This document shows, in pieces, positions 1 to 6,959 of a stretch of 29,958 nucleotides of DNA. The stretch spans positions 1-29,958 of the forward strand of contig DGQS01000135.1 of the NCBI GenBank assembly GCA_002389785.1. Direction: 5' to 3'. The position numbers were made by a program, and so were the translations under genes. The notes below the pieces were generated by a model. It worked only from the letters and a program-made list of their open reading frames with translations. It was not told where the DNA came from and did not search any database. Positions within the stretch are counted from its first letter, which is position 1; each line of letters starts with the position of its first letter. This DNA comes from Bacteroidetes bacterium UBA4408. GTDB taxonomy: Bacteria; Bacteroidota; Bacteroidia; UBA4408.

Positions 1-629
1 CCACTTATTTCTCGGGCCGATAAATTAGCTACATGTGCATTAACCGTATCCCCATCGAGATATACATTAGCCAAGAGTGCGTTTATGTTTTTAACATGTG
101 CAGCATTGTAATTGATTCCAAAATTTGGGGTAGTATCGTTTTGGTAGCGGTATGAAAAATCAACATTTATTAGTTCAAAATTGCGACACCACACACTTAG
201 TGGTTTAGTTTTGCTTTGGCTAGTATCGTTGTTACTAAATGCATCTGCAATGAATTGAAAATTTAAATAGTGTTCGTTTTTATATTGAACAAGGTTGATT
301 CGGGTATTGCTAATTTGAGCAGATTTAAAAATGAACACATTTTTTTGAAGGTTGTAATTTTTTACTTCTAGTTTTAGTTGCCCGGCATACAGTAAGGTAT
401 CTTTGTGTAAATCACGAATAAATACATCTTCAAGGACAAATGTTCTGAACAATTCAAAATCCACTTTTCCAACCCTTACTTCAGTTTTTAACTTGTCGCT
501 TAGGTAGTCGCTAATTTTATGAACTAGCATGGTTTGCAATACACTGCTCCGCATGAGGGCATAAACGCCCAATAGCAGCAGCAGTAGTAAAGCAACAATA
601 GCTTTTAATATTTTAATGAGTCGTTTAAT
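1..629 (-). CDS. tamB: TamB-like translocation/assembly protein, N-terminal part
   Basis: The reverse strand is open from 722 to the left edge, so only the N-terminal part is seen. A hydrophobic stretch (about 600-545, rich in Leu, containing AIVALLLLLLLGVYAL) is followed by a segment typical of the Bacteroidota TamB/DUF490 family: an amphipathic VLQTMLVHKISDYLSDKL stretch, then TEVRVGKVDFELF, then VLEDVFIRDLHKDTLLYAG. TamB is a single-span inner-membrane protein whose long beta-helical body bridges the periplasm and acts in outer-membrane protein insertion or lipid traffic. It is divergent from tsaD, an arrangement I recall as common in this phylum. No ATG, GTG or TTG lies upstream of the membrane segment in frame. 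I place the start at an ATT at 629, giving IKRLIKILK, because family members begin with a short basic stretch there. TTG at 572 and ATG at 554 would cut the membrane helix. Family call fairly sure, start unsure. Confidence 0.75.
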   Translation of the reverse strand, partial: MKRLIKILKAIVALLLLLLLGVYALMRSSVLQTMLVHKISDYLSDKLKTEVRVGKVDFELFRTFVLEDVFIRDLHKDTLLYAGQLKLEVKNYNLQKNVFIFKSAQISNTRINLVQYKNEHYLNFQFIADAFSNNDTSQSKTKPLSVWCRNFELINVDFSYRYQNDTTPNFGINYNAAHVKNINALLANVYLDGDTVNAHVANLSAREIS

Positions 630-745
630 AACAATACGAATTAACTGAATTAATACAAGCCAAAATCGACCTGTAATGAAAAATTGTAAAAAGTGTTTTG
701 TTGAAATTGAAAAAGAACGATTTCAAAAAATTCCAATCAATACAA

Positions 746-753
746 TACCTTTG
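746..753 (+). promoter_or_regulatory. TAnnTTTG -7 box upstream of tsaD
   Basis: TACCTTTG matches the Bacteroidota -7 consensus TAnnTTTG, 17 bases before the tsaD ATG. The matching -33 element is poor: no TTTG lies at the usual distance of about 19-21 bases upstream. It would give a very short leader of roughly ten bases. Confidence 0.4.
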
Positions 754-770
754 TTGCAAATTTATTAATT

Positions 771-1781
771 ATGCCGCAACCAATCATTATTCTGGGAATC
801 GAATCATCCTGTGACGATACAGGTGCGGCTATTTTAGTTAATGACAAAGTTCTTGCCAATGTTGTAGCCGGTCAAAAAATACACGAACAATATGGGGGTG
901 TTGTTCCTGAATTGGCTTCAAGAGCGCATCAATCAAACATTATTCCTGTAGTAGATGCTGCCATAAAAAAGGCAGGAATAAGTAAATCGCAAATTTCGGC
1001 TGTTGCCTACACGCAAGGCCCAGGCTTGTTAGGTTCCTTGTTGGTGGGTGGTTCATTTGCTAAATCATTTTCTGCGGCTTTGCAAATTCCTCTGATTGAA
1101 GTGAATCACATGCAAGCGCATATTTTGGCTCATTTTATTGATGAAGGTCAAGATACCCCAAGCTTCCCTTTTTTATGTTTAACAGTTTCAGGAGGGCACA
1201 CACAAATTGTGTTGGTGAAAGACTATTTTGAATTTGAGATTTTAGGCGAAACCCTCGATGATGCAGCAGGAGAAGCTTTTGACAAGTCAGCTAAGATATT
1301 AGGACTTCCTTATCCGGGCGGACCTTTAATTGACAAATATGCTCAACTAGGCAATCCGCTTGCATTCAAATTCCCGCTTCCCAAAATTGATGGATTGAAT
1401 TTTAGTTTTTCGGGTTTTAAAACTGCCGTGCTCTATTTTATTAAAGAAAATACCAAAGTAAATACTGATTTTTGTGCGCAACATCTAAACGATATTTGTG
1501 CATCAATACAACATGGCATATTAAAAATTTTGATGGAAAAATTGTCGATGGCAAGCAAGCTAACTGGTATTAACCAAATTGCAATAGCAGGCGGAGTGAG
1601 TGCCAACAGTGGTTTACGAAATGCGTTAAATACAAATAAGTTTGGATGGAAGGTGTATATTCCAAAATTTGAGTATTGCACCGACAATGCAGCCATGATT
1701 GCAATAAGTGGTTATTATAAATTTCTCAAACAAGATTTTGCATCACTCTACTCAAGTCCTAAAGCACGACTAATATTTTAA
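771..1781 (+). CDS. tsaD: tRNA N6-adenosine threonylcarbamoyltransferase TsaD
   Basis: TsaD transfers the threonylcarbamoyl group from threonylcarbamoyl-AMP to A37 of tRNAs that read ANN codons, working in the cytoplasm with TsaB and TsaE. The 336 residues are full length for the bacterial family. Visible signatures are the N-terminal GIESSCDDT (about residues 9-17), the metal-binding HMQAH (His113 and His117), SGGHTQIVL near 140, the FSFSGFKTAV stretch, AGGVSANSGLR, and a late CTDNAAMIA with the third metal ligand Asp. This ASKHA-fold pattern is unambiguous. The start ATG directly precedes the conserved IIILGIESS strand, and a TAnnTTTG box lies 17 bases upstream. The next gene starts one base after its stop codon, so the two are probably co-transcribed and translationally coupled. 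Confidence 0.97.
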   Translation: MPQPIIILGIESSCDDTGAAILVNDKVLANVVAGQKIHEQYGGVVPELASRAHQSNIIPVVDAAIKKAGISKSQISAVAYTQGPGLLGSLLVGGSFAKSFSAALQIPLIEVNHMQAHILAHFIDEGQDTPSFPFLCLTVSGGHTQIVLVKDYFEFEILGETLDDAAGEAFDKSAKILGLPYPGGPLIDKYAQLGNPLAFKFPLPKIDGLNFSFSGFKTAVLYFIKENTKVNTDFCAQHLNDICASIQHGILKILMEKLSMASKLTGINQIAIAGGVSANSGLRNALNTNKFGWKVYIPKFEYCTDNAAMIAISGYYKFLKQDFASLYSSPKARLIF

Positions 1782-1782
1782 C

Positions 1783-2493
1783 ATGCGAAAAAGAAGTAGA
1801 CTTACTTTTATGCTAATCATTGTGCTCACCTATATGGTTTCAAAGAGTGCGTATAGTCAAGACAGTATCGTGCTTCGTTTTAATTATCCTCAAAAAATAC
1901 ATGCAATCATCAAATTTAATCCCATTCCAATATTATGGGGACCTCTTGTGTATACCGGAGAGTATCGTTTGCTAACAGAGTTTACCACTGCGAAACGACA
2001 GTCAACTCAATTGGGCATTGGCTATTTAGGCAAAGGGCTTATCTATAAAGCAGTGGAAGATAGTTTTGGGATTTTTGGTGCGCAAAAAGCCAAAATCAGT
2101 GGTTTTCGAATTCAGGCATCGCACCGTTTTTTCCCTTCTCGTAAAAACTACTCCCCGCAAGGATTTTATATTTCTCCCCATGTATCATATGCATTTGCTA
2201 AATTATCTACTCCTAATTTCAGAGCCAATAATTATTATATAGGTGAAAATAATTTCAACATCAATTTATTGGTAGGTATTCAGCTTTTTATTGCACGCAC
2301 AGTGAGTGTCGATTTTTTTGGTGGCTTAGGATATAAAAAAATAAAATTTTGGGAGCAATACGAAAACAGACCTAGAGTGTATTTTGATCCTTTTGACGGT
2401 AAAAAATCACTGTATAATTCAAATTTAAAATTGAACCTAGGATTGAATTTCGGTATCGTAACTAAAAAAATTAAGCCACTACCCACTCAATAA
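1783..2493 (+). CDS. secreted, probable outer-membrane beta-barrel protein, unknown function
   Basis: This 236-residue protein starts one base after the tsaD stop codon. It has a basic N-terminus, a hydrophobic core at about residues 9-20, and a signal-peptidase-like site near AYSQ (about residue 26). The rest alternates polar and aromatic/hydrophobic residues with glycines, for example GPLVYTGEYRLLTEF, LGIGYLGKGLIYK, FYISPHVSYAFA and LNLGLNFGIV. This suggests beta-strands of a small outer-membrane barrel or a DUF3575-like protein, but I do not recognise a named family. Coupling to tsaD looks positional, since no functional link is known. A bidirectional terminator lies about 150 bases downstream. 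Confidence 0.7.
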   Translation: MRKRSRLTFMLIIVLTYMVSKSAYSQDSIVLRFNYPQKIHAIIKFNPIPILWGPLVYTGEYRLLTEFTTAKRQSTQLGIGYLGKGLIYKAVEDSFGIFGAQKAKISGFRIQASHRFFPSRKNYSPQGFYISPHVSYAFAKLSTPNFRANNYYIGENNFNINLLVGIQLFIARTVSVDFFGGLGYKKIKFWEQYENRPRVYFDPFDGKKSLYNSNLKLNLGLNFGIVTKKIKPLPTQ

Positions 2494-2641
2494 AACCCCT
2501 TTAATACATTTGATTCTTTTTATCTTATTACTCCATTTTGTATGCAACATAACAGAATAGAAATAAATAGGCAGCAAGAAACTTAGTTTCACGAAAAAAT
2601 TTTGACACTATTTTCCTTCAAGCAGATTAATCTTAATGGAT

Positions 2642-2681
2642 AAAAAAAAGAGACAGCCCGGATAGAACTGTCTCTTTTTTT
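2642..2681. terminator. bidirectional intrinsic terminator
   Basis: AGAGACAG (2649-2656) pairs with CTGTCTCT (2668-2675) around an 11-base loop. An A-run on the left (2642-2648) and a T-run on the right (2676-2681) extend the stem and give a U-tract on either strand. It sits between two genes pointing at each other (ending at 2493 and 2695) and can serve both. Confidence 0.85.
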
Positions 2682-2694
2682 AATTTGATACCTG

Positions 2695-3171
2695 TTATTT
2701 TTTCTTTTTCACTTTTTGTGTACCACTATAAGTCCACTGCTTTTTTACCTTGTCTTTTTTAGATAAAATAATAGTTCCTTCAATATCTTCACCTGTTACA
2801 GAACCTGTCCAAGCTAATTTCTCTTTATCACCGTTTACACTTTCAGCAGTAAAATTGAACGTTTTTTCAAGTACCTGAGAACCTTCCGTTTCACCTTCAA
2901 CATAAGCAGTATCTACTTCAACGGTATACATTCCTGAATTGAGCATGAATTTTTCGTCCATGTATTTCGATTTGATTTTATTGCCGGTAAAACTCATTTC
3001 ATCTTTAATCGGCTTGGGCTTCTTCGCACCATCTTCATTGATTTCAATTTCAAATATTTTTTTATCAAGCAATTTGTCTTTAACTACTTTTGCTTTTTGT
3101 GCTGATGCAATACCCGTAAAGGCTACAAAGCATAAGCTTAAGCTAAGTATTTTGAGCGAATTTAGTTTCAT
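2695..3171 (-). CDS. small secreted protein, unknown function
   Basis: The 158-residue product has a clear signal peptide: Met-Lys start, hydrophobic core at about residues 8-20, and a cleavage site at about residue 24 after GIASA. The mature part is Lys- and acidic-rich and contains short alternating strands such as GMYTVEVDTAYVEGE, TFNFTAE and LAWTGSVTGEDIEGTIIL, ending in a lysine tail KVKKKK. It lacks cysteines in the mature region. The strand pattern suggests a small periplasmic beta-rich (perhaps lipocalin-like) protein, but I recognise no family. It is a single-gene unit, with a TAnnTTTG box at 3217-3224 upstream and a strong terminator just past its stop. Confidence 0.75.
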   Translation of the reverse strand: MKLNSLKILSLSLCFVAFTGIASAQKAKVVKDKLLDKKIFEIEINEDGAKKPKPIKDEMSFTGNKIKSKYMDEKFMLNSGMYTVEVDTAYVEGETEGSQVLEKTFNFTAESVNGDKEKLAWTGSVTGEDIEGTIILSKKDKVKKQWTYSGTQKVKKKK

Positions 3172-3206
3172 TGTGTTTGGGTTTTAGTAGATTGGATTTT
3201 AAAAAA

Positions 3207-3214
3207 TATCTTTG
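3207..3214 (+). promoter_or_regulatory. TAnnTTTG -7 box for the nadR-type kinase
   Basis: TATCTTTG on the plus strand matches TAnnTTTG about 70 bases before the nadR start. The upstream -33 element is off-spacing (TTTG at 3176-3179), so the call is tentative. Its box lies only two bases from an opposite-strand box at 3217-3224. Confidence 0.35.
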
Positions 3215-3216
3215 AC

Positions 3217-3224
3217 CAAAAGTA
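3217..3224 (-). promoter_or_regulatory. TAnnTTTG -7 box for the 2695-3171 secreted protein gene
   Basis: Read on the minus strand this is TACTTTTG, a match to TAnnTTTG, with a TTTG about 15 bases further upstream (shorter than the usual 19-21). The start codon at 3171 lies about 45 bases downstream. Confidence 0.4.
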
Positions 3225-3282
3225 AAATATATTCCTACACAAAAGTGAATTCACACAAAAAAATTCAACTTGCACTTTTCAA

Positions 3283-3816
3283 ATGCTAAAAATAGCCTTA
3301 GTTGGACCTGAATCTACCGGCAAATCTACACTTACTGTGGCTTTAGCTGAATACTATGGTGCAGCATTTGTACCTGAATACGCACGCAACTATATAGCCG
3401 AATTAGCGCGCCCGTATTTGTTGGAGGATATCGTTCATATTGCCCAAAGTCAGCTAGAATTAGAGCAATCCAGCCAACTTACTTCAAACAAAATACTTTT
3501 TTGCGATACCAATTTATTAGTTTCTAAAATATGGGCACAGCATGTGTTTCATACTGTTCCTGCCTTTATAAGTGAACACTGGAAACCTTCTGATTATGTT
3601 TTACATTTATTAATGGATGTAGACCTACCTTGGCAGCCAGATCCTTTAAGAGAGCATCCGCATTTGCGCACTTTTTTGTTTAATAAATACGAAGAAGAGT
3701 TAAAGAAAACAGATGCTAACTATATAATAATCAAAGGCATGGGGAATGAACGAATGAATGCAGCAGTGAATGTTATAAATGAAATCATACCACCCAATAG
3801 CTTAGGTAAGCTTTGA
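3283..3816 (+). CDS. NadR-type nicotinamide riboside kinase (AAA-like P-loop ATPase)
   Basis: The 177-residue protein opens with a P-loop, GPESTGKST (residues 8-16), in the form found in the ribosylnicotinamide kinase domain of NadR. Other family signs are the FVPEYARNY segment just after it, the CDTNLLV strand at about residues 82-88 with a catalytic-type Asp, and the lid DLPWQPDPLREHP at about residues 114-126. The N-terminal nucleotidyltransferase and repressor domains of enterobacterial NadR are absent, as is usual for the stand-alone Bacteroidota version. It should phosphorylate nicotinamide riboside to NMN in NAD salvage. No pnuC transporter is adjacent. Its last 15 bases overlap the 3' end of nth on the opposite strand. 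Confidence 0.85.
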   Translation: MLKIALVGPESTGKSTLTVALAEYYGAAFVPEYARNYIAELARPYLLEDIVHIAQSQLELEQSSQLTSNKILFCDTNLLVSKIWAQHVFHTVPAFISEHWKPSDYVLHLLMDVDLPWQPDPLREHPHLRTFLFNKYEEELKKTDANYIIIKGMGNERMNAAVNVINEIIPPNSLGKL

Positions 3817-4446
3817 AAAATACAAACAGTATTCGCTTAATTTACATTCAGTGCACTTAGGATTGCGTGCAAGGCACACGTAGCGACCATGTAATATGAG
3901 CCAATGATGAGCAATTGCAATTTTATTTTTAGGAATATAGCGTACCAATTTCTTTTCAGTTTCGAGCGGAGTTTTTGAATTCAGAGTAAGCCCCAACCTA
4001 TTTGAAACACGAAAAACATGAGTATCAACAGCCATCGCGGGTTTTTGAAATACTACTGAGGCTATAACATTAGCAGTTTTGCGGCCAACTCCGGGCAATT
4101 TTTGTAAAAGCTCAATATCGGAGGGAACATTCCCATTAAACTCATTCACTAACATCTGGGCCATTCCAACCAAATGTTTAGCCTTATTATTAGGATAACT
4201 AATACTTTTAATGTATCCGAAAACCTCCTCAACTGAAGCTAGCGAAAGCAACTCGGGTGTTGGGAAAGCCTTAAAAAGTGGAGGGGTAATTTGGTTTACT
4301 CGCTTATCGGTACATTGTGCCGAAAGTATTACAGCTACCAATAGTTCATAAGGCGAACTGTAGTGCAATTCGGTTTCGGCCTGTGGCTGATTTTTACTAA
4401 AATAATCAATTACCTTTCCAAATCGCTGTTTTTGCGTAAGCTTCAT
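3802..4446 (-). CDS. nth: endonuclease III (DNA glycosylase/AP lyase)
   Basis: Endonuclease III removes oxidised pyrimidines and nicks abasic sites in base-excision repair. The 214 residues match the family length. Visible are the helix-hairpin-helix LPGVGRKTANVI (about residues 117-128) with catalytic Lys123, the catalytic Asp141 in AVDTHVFRVSNRLGL, and the C-terminal 4Fe-4S ligand set C-x6-C-x2-C-x5-C at Cys191, 198, 201 and 207. All key residues are present. The gene converges on the nadR-type kinase with a 15-base overlap of coding ends, so no separate terminator separates them. Confidence 0.97.
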   Translation of the reverse strand: MKLTQKQRFGKVIDYFSKNQPQAETELHYSSPYELLVAVILSAQCTDKRVNQITPPLFKAFPTPELLSLASVEEVFGYIKSISYPNNKAKHLVGMAQMLVNEFNGNVPSDIELLQKLPGVGRKTANVIASVVFQKPAMAVDTHVFRVSNRLGLTLNSKTPLETEKKLVRYIPKNKIAIAHHWLILHGRYVCLARNPKCTECKLSEYCLYFSKLT

Positions 4447-4629
4447 ACTTTATTTTTCCAATCCTGTAAATATCACTAAAAATATCAATTACGAACTTTC
4501 AAGCAATATTACGCGATAAGTAATCTTCTATAATTCAGGAATACAGGAAGTTAGTAGCTAAAATTCAATACAGTATACAGGTAGTTGAACTTTATAAAGG
4601 ATTCAAACACAGCATAGCCTGATACACAT

Positions 4630-4647
4630 AAAAAAAGCTGCGAAGCT
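4630..4647 (-). terminator. weak terminator-like hairpin after the 59-residue protein gene
   Basis: On the minus strand AGCT-TCGC-AGCT is followed by a run of seven T. The stem is only four pairs, so efficiency is doubtful. It lies 25 bases past the stop codon of the small gene. Confidence 0.35.
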
Positions 4648-4671
4648 AACTTAAAGAATATGCGCAATTTA

Positions 4672-4851
4672 TTAATTCAACAACAATTCAATGTGCTTGA
4701 TAGTTTTGGAAGGTACAATACTCAAAGCTTTTGAGTAATTTAAAAGGGCTTCAATAATTTCAGCTGAAGGCTCTGGTATACTTTCGGAATTCACATTGTT
4801 TATTTTAGAAGTTGAAAGTTTAGCTTTCTTAAGTGTAGAGGTTTTGTTCAT
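4672..4851 (-). CDS. 59-residue conserved small protein next to the sigma factor
   Basis: The frame extends further upstream, but ATG at 4851 is the better start: it gives a Lys/Ser/Thr-rich head (MNKTSTLKKAKLSTSK) then a conserved-looking C-terminal half, PSAEIIEALLNYSKALSIV followed by KHIELLLN. I recall short Bacteroidota proteins of about 60 residues with this 'P..EII..LLNYSKSL' pattern, often near sigma-factor genes, but know of no assigned function. There is no signal peptide, membrane segment or cysteine. It follows the sigma factor on the same strand and is separated from it by a terminator at 4911-4945, so it is either read through or has its own promoter in the roughly 60 bases between. 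A role as a sigma-linked regulator is only a guess. Confidence 0.7.
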   Translation of the reverse strand: MNKTSTLKKAKLSTSKINNVNSESIPEPSAEIIEALLNYSKALSIVPSKTIKHIELLLN

Positions 4852-4910
4852 ATATTTTCTTTTGGTTATCCTATTAACGACAATGAATATTGAATATTGT
4901 GTAAATGCAA

Positions 4911-4945
4911 AAAAAAACACTGTTAAAGATCAACAGTGTTTTTTT
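4911..4945 (-). terminator. intrinsic terminator of the ECF sigma factor gene
   Basis: CACTGTT (4918-4924) pairs with AACAGTG (4932-4938), extended by a seven-base A-run and a seven-base T-run. On the minus strand it lies 18 bases past the sigma-factor stop codon. The symmetric A and T runs make it potentially bidirectional. Confidence 0.85.
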
Positions 4946-4963
4946 ATGAATCTATTATGTGCA

Positions 4964-5545
4964 TTACGAAAGTATTACTTTGTTTTCGTGCATTAGTTTT
5001 CGCAAACTTAAAATAGCGTAACGCATGCGTCCCAAAGCTGTATTAATACTGATGTTTAATTTGACTGCTATTTCTTTAAAACTAAGTTCTTCATAATGTC
5101 TCATGAGTACTATTTGCTTTTGATCAGGCGGCAATGCATCAATCATCCGAATAAGGTCAAGATGAATTTGTCGTTTTATAAGCTTGTCCTCTACATTGGA
5201 AACCTTTAAATTTAAGGTATCAAAAATATTGTATTCGGTGCCACCACTTACTGTTTTCATCTTTTTCGAATCTCTAAAATGATCCATTACCAAATTACGC
5301 GCAATACGCAATATCCATTGCACAAATTTCCCTTCTTCTTTATACCCTTCTTTTTTTAAGCAATTAATTACTTTAATAAAGGTATCTTGAAAAATATCTT
5401 CGGCCAGTTCACGATTCTGAACTTTTTGCCAAATCATGGTATAAACACTTTTTTTATGACGCGTTATTAAATGTCCTAATGAAGCCTCATGGCCACTAAG
5501 ATACAAGTTGATAAGCTCGCTGTCGCTGAGATGTGAAGTGTGCAT
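4964..5545 (-). CDS. ECF-family RNA polymerase sigma factor
   Basis: The 193 residues have the two ECF domains. Region 2 spans about residues 22-95 with DIFQDTFIKV and the -10 recognition stretch FVQWILRIARNLVMDHFRD. Region 4 spans about 133-185 with ALPPDQKQIVLMRHYEELSFKEIA and the helix-turn-helix LNISINTALGRMRYAILSLRK. A long linker separates them. No anti-sigma gene with a membrane helix is next to it; the downstream neighbour is a 59-residue protein. Unlike every other gene here, the start is preceded by AGGAGG five bases upstream (5551-5556), a canonical Shine-Dalgarno, which also fixes the start. Which genes it controls cannot be read from the window. Confidence 0.95.
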   Translation of the reverse strand: MHTSHLSDSELINLYLSGHEASLGHLITRHKKSVYTMIWQKVQNRELAEDIFQDTFIKVINCLKKEGYKEEGKFVQWILRIARNLVMDHFRDSKKMKTVSGGTEYNIFDTLNLKVSNVEDKLIKRQIHLDLIRMIDALPPDQKQIVLMRHYEELSFKEIAVKLNISINTALGRMRYAILSLRKLMHENKVILS

Positions 5546-5560
5546 AGAAACCTCCTTTTT
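5546..5560 (-). promoter_or_regulatory. perfect Shine-Dalgarno before the sigma factor start
   Basis: On the minus strand AAAAAGGAGG is followed by TTTCT and then the ATG at 5545. The AGGAGG core is complementary to the anti-Shine-Dalgarno end of 16S rRNA at an optimal spacing of five. Such sites are rare in Bacteroidota, whose ribosomes normally ignore them, and I found no comparable site before any other gene in the window. Confidence 0.8.
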
Positions 5561-5601
5561 TAAATGAATAATTAAACTAAAAAAGTAGAAATTTTTCTAT
5601 A

Positions 5602-5625
5602 AGAGGTTTCGTTTGGTTAGAGGTT
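5602..5625. repeat. direct repeat of AGAGGTT upstream of the sigma factor
   Basis: AGAGGTT occurs at 5602-5608 and again at 5619-5625, 17 bases apart, about 60-80 bases upstream of the sigma-factor start. The position would suit an operator for a dimeric regulator, but a seven-base repeat in AT-rich DNA can also arise by chance. Confidence 0.35.
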
Positions 5626-5779
5626 AATATCTGTTAAAATTAAAGTGCTAACGCAGCAAAATTTTATTTATTGTGCGAAAGCAAAAAAATATTTTATTGC
5701 TGAATCAAAAATAAACATTTTTTCGGCCAAAACAAATTTTATTTTTACTACCACTTTTCAAAACTTCCATATAACAACT

Positions 5780-5998
5780 ATGAATCAAAGTTCAGAATTA
5801 CTGATTGAGTTAGTAAAAGTTAAAATGCCTTTTGGACGTTACAAAGAAACTGTGCTGTGTAATTTGCCGATTAGTTATCTCGAATGGTTTAATCGAAAGG
5901 GATTTCCGGAAGGTAAGTTAGGAATGCTATTACAAACCATGTACGAAATAAAGTTAAACGGTTTAACACATCTGTTAGAGCCATTAAAGAAATTTTAA
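5780..5998 (+). CDS. DUF3820 family protein
   Basis: The frame is open from 5645, but ATG at 5780 gives a 72-residue protein of the usual size, and the upstream part (rich in Phe, Lys and Ile) looks non-coding. The core MPFGRYKETVLCNLPISYLEW, then RKGFPEGKLG, then YEIKLNGLTHLLEPL is the DUF3820 pattern ('MPFGKYKG..L..LPE.YL.WF..KGFP.GKLG'). The family is annotated in places as a putative quorum-sensing-regulated virulence factor, but its biochemical role is not established. It is cytoplasmic, with no signal or membrane segment. It precedes the barrel gene by 40 bases on the same strand, which permits co-transcription. Confidence 0.88.
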   Translation: MNQSSELLIELVKVKMPFGRYKETVLCNLPISYLEWFNRKGFPEGKLGMLLQTMYEIKLNGLTHLLEPLKKF

Positions 5999-6038
5999 AA
6001 TACATTCGTGCTTGATATTTCATTTTAAAACTTACACG

Positions 6039-6959
6039 ATGTCACTTCGAATACTTCAAATCATAGTCTTTTTGTTTAGTTACACCCACTTCGTAACTAT
6101 TGCTCAGGAATCCGACGAGGAAACATATAACGAAGAGGAAACTACCGTTAAATCCAAGCGATTTCATGCAGGAATATATGTAGGTAGCTATTTTGCGAAT
6201 AATAAAACTGCATATGTATACGATGGCTACGGCTTTGACTTGGGTGGTCAAAGAAATACATTTTACAACAGTTTTATGTACACAAAAATTATAAACCAAT
6301 ACGGAGGATATAATGGCCAGCAAGATTTGATAGCCGAAGCACTTGGTGTGCAGCATGGTGACTGGGTATTTACCGAAAGCGATATGCCTGTAAATATGCG
6401 TTATAATATAGCTTTTAATGTTGGATTAAACGGACGTTTCAGCGTGCGTGACAATGGTGCCATTATTATAAATGCAAATGCCTCCAAGCTTACAGCTGCC
6501 GGAAATTTTACCATCACTACTGTGCCAAGAGTCAATAGTAATAATTTGCAAAAAACTGTCAATACATTTGCAATTAATGGAGGCGAACAGCGATTAGCAA
6601 TTCAAGTGGGATATCAGCATTTAACAGGTGAAGCTGATGAAAAGGTAAATTTTATTGTAGAAGGAGGACTAAATGCAACGTTTGCAAAATTCGATAAAAA
6701 TGCCATTCAAATTAATTCACTCACGATTGATCTTACCACTTATTATGATCCTAATTTACCAAATGCAACTGCTGCTTCCAGGCGTCCGGGTGGCGTTGGT
6801 TTTGGAGCATTCGCCGGCGTTGGATTTAATTTTAATGTAAATGCGAAAACCAAAATCCAATTGTTGTATTCCCCAACATACGAGCAAATAAAGGTGGAAG
6901 TAAACCCACCACCTCGATTACAAAATGCTATTGGTTTGCGTTTGTTTTACGGATTATAA
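6039..6959 (+). CDS. outer-membrane beta-barrel protein, unknown function
   Basis: ATG at 6039 (ten codons inside the longest frame) puts a clean signal peptide at the N-terminus: a short head, a hydrophobic core over about residues 4-20, and cleavage near VTIAQ. An acidic stretch ESDEETYNEEETT follows, then a region of alternating strands with glycine and aromatics, including RFHAGIYVGSYFA, AIQVGYQHL, FGAFAGVGFNFNV and TKIQLLYSPTYEQIKV. The C-terminus, AIGLRLFYGL, resembles the last strand of a barrel. The mature protein is about 285 residues. I recognise no specific family, and porin-like or adhesin-like roles are equally open. Its stop overlaps the end of acpH on the other strand by six bases. 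Confidence 0.75.
   Translation: MSLRILQIIVFLFSYTHFVTIAQESDEETYNEEETTVKSKRFHAGIYVGSYFANNKTAYVYDGYGFDLGGQRNTFYNSFMYTKIINQYGGYNGQQDLIAEALGVQHGDWVFTESDMPVNMRYNIAFNVGLNGRFSVRDNGAIIINANASKLTAAGNFTITTVPRVNSNNLQKTVNTFAINGGEQRLAIQVGYQHLTGEADEKVNFIVEGGLNATFAKFDKNAIQINSLTIDLTTYYDPNLPNATAASRRPGGVGFGAFAGVGFNFNVNAKTKIQLLYSPTYEQIKVEVNPPPRLQNAIGLRLFYGL

Noticed and set aside
4796..4996. Plus-strand frame of 66 codons between the sigma factor and the small protein
   Set aside because: It crosses the terminator and overlaps the small gene and the sigma-factor 3' end on the opposite strand. The translation looks random.
5645..5779. Longer N-terminus for the DUF3820 protein
   Set aside because: The extra 45 codons are Lys/Phe/Ile-rich like intergenic DNA, and family members start near the chosen ATG.
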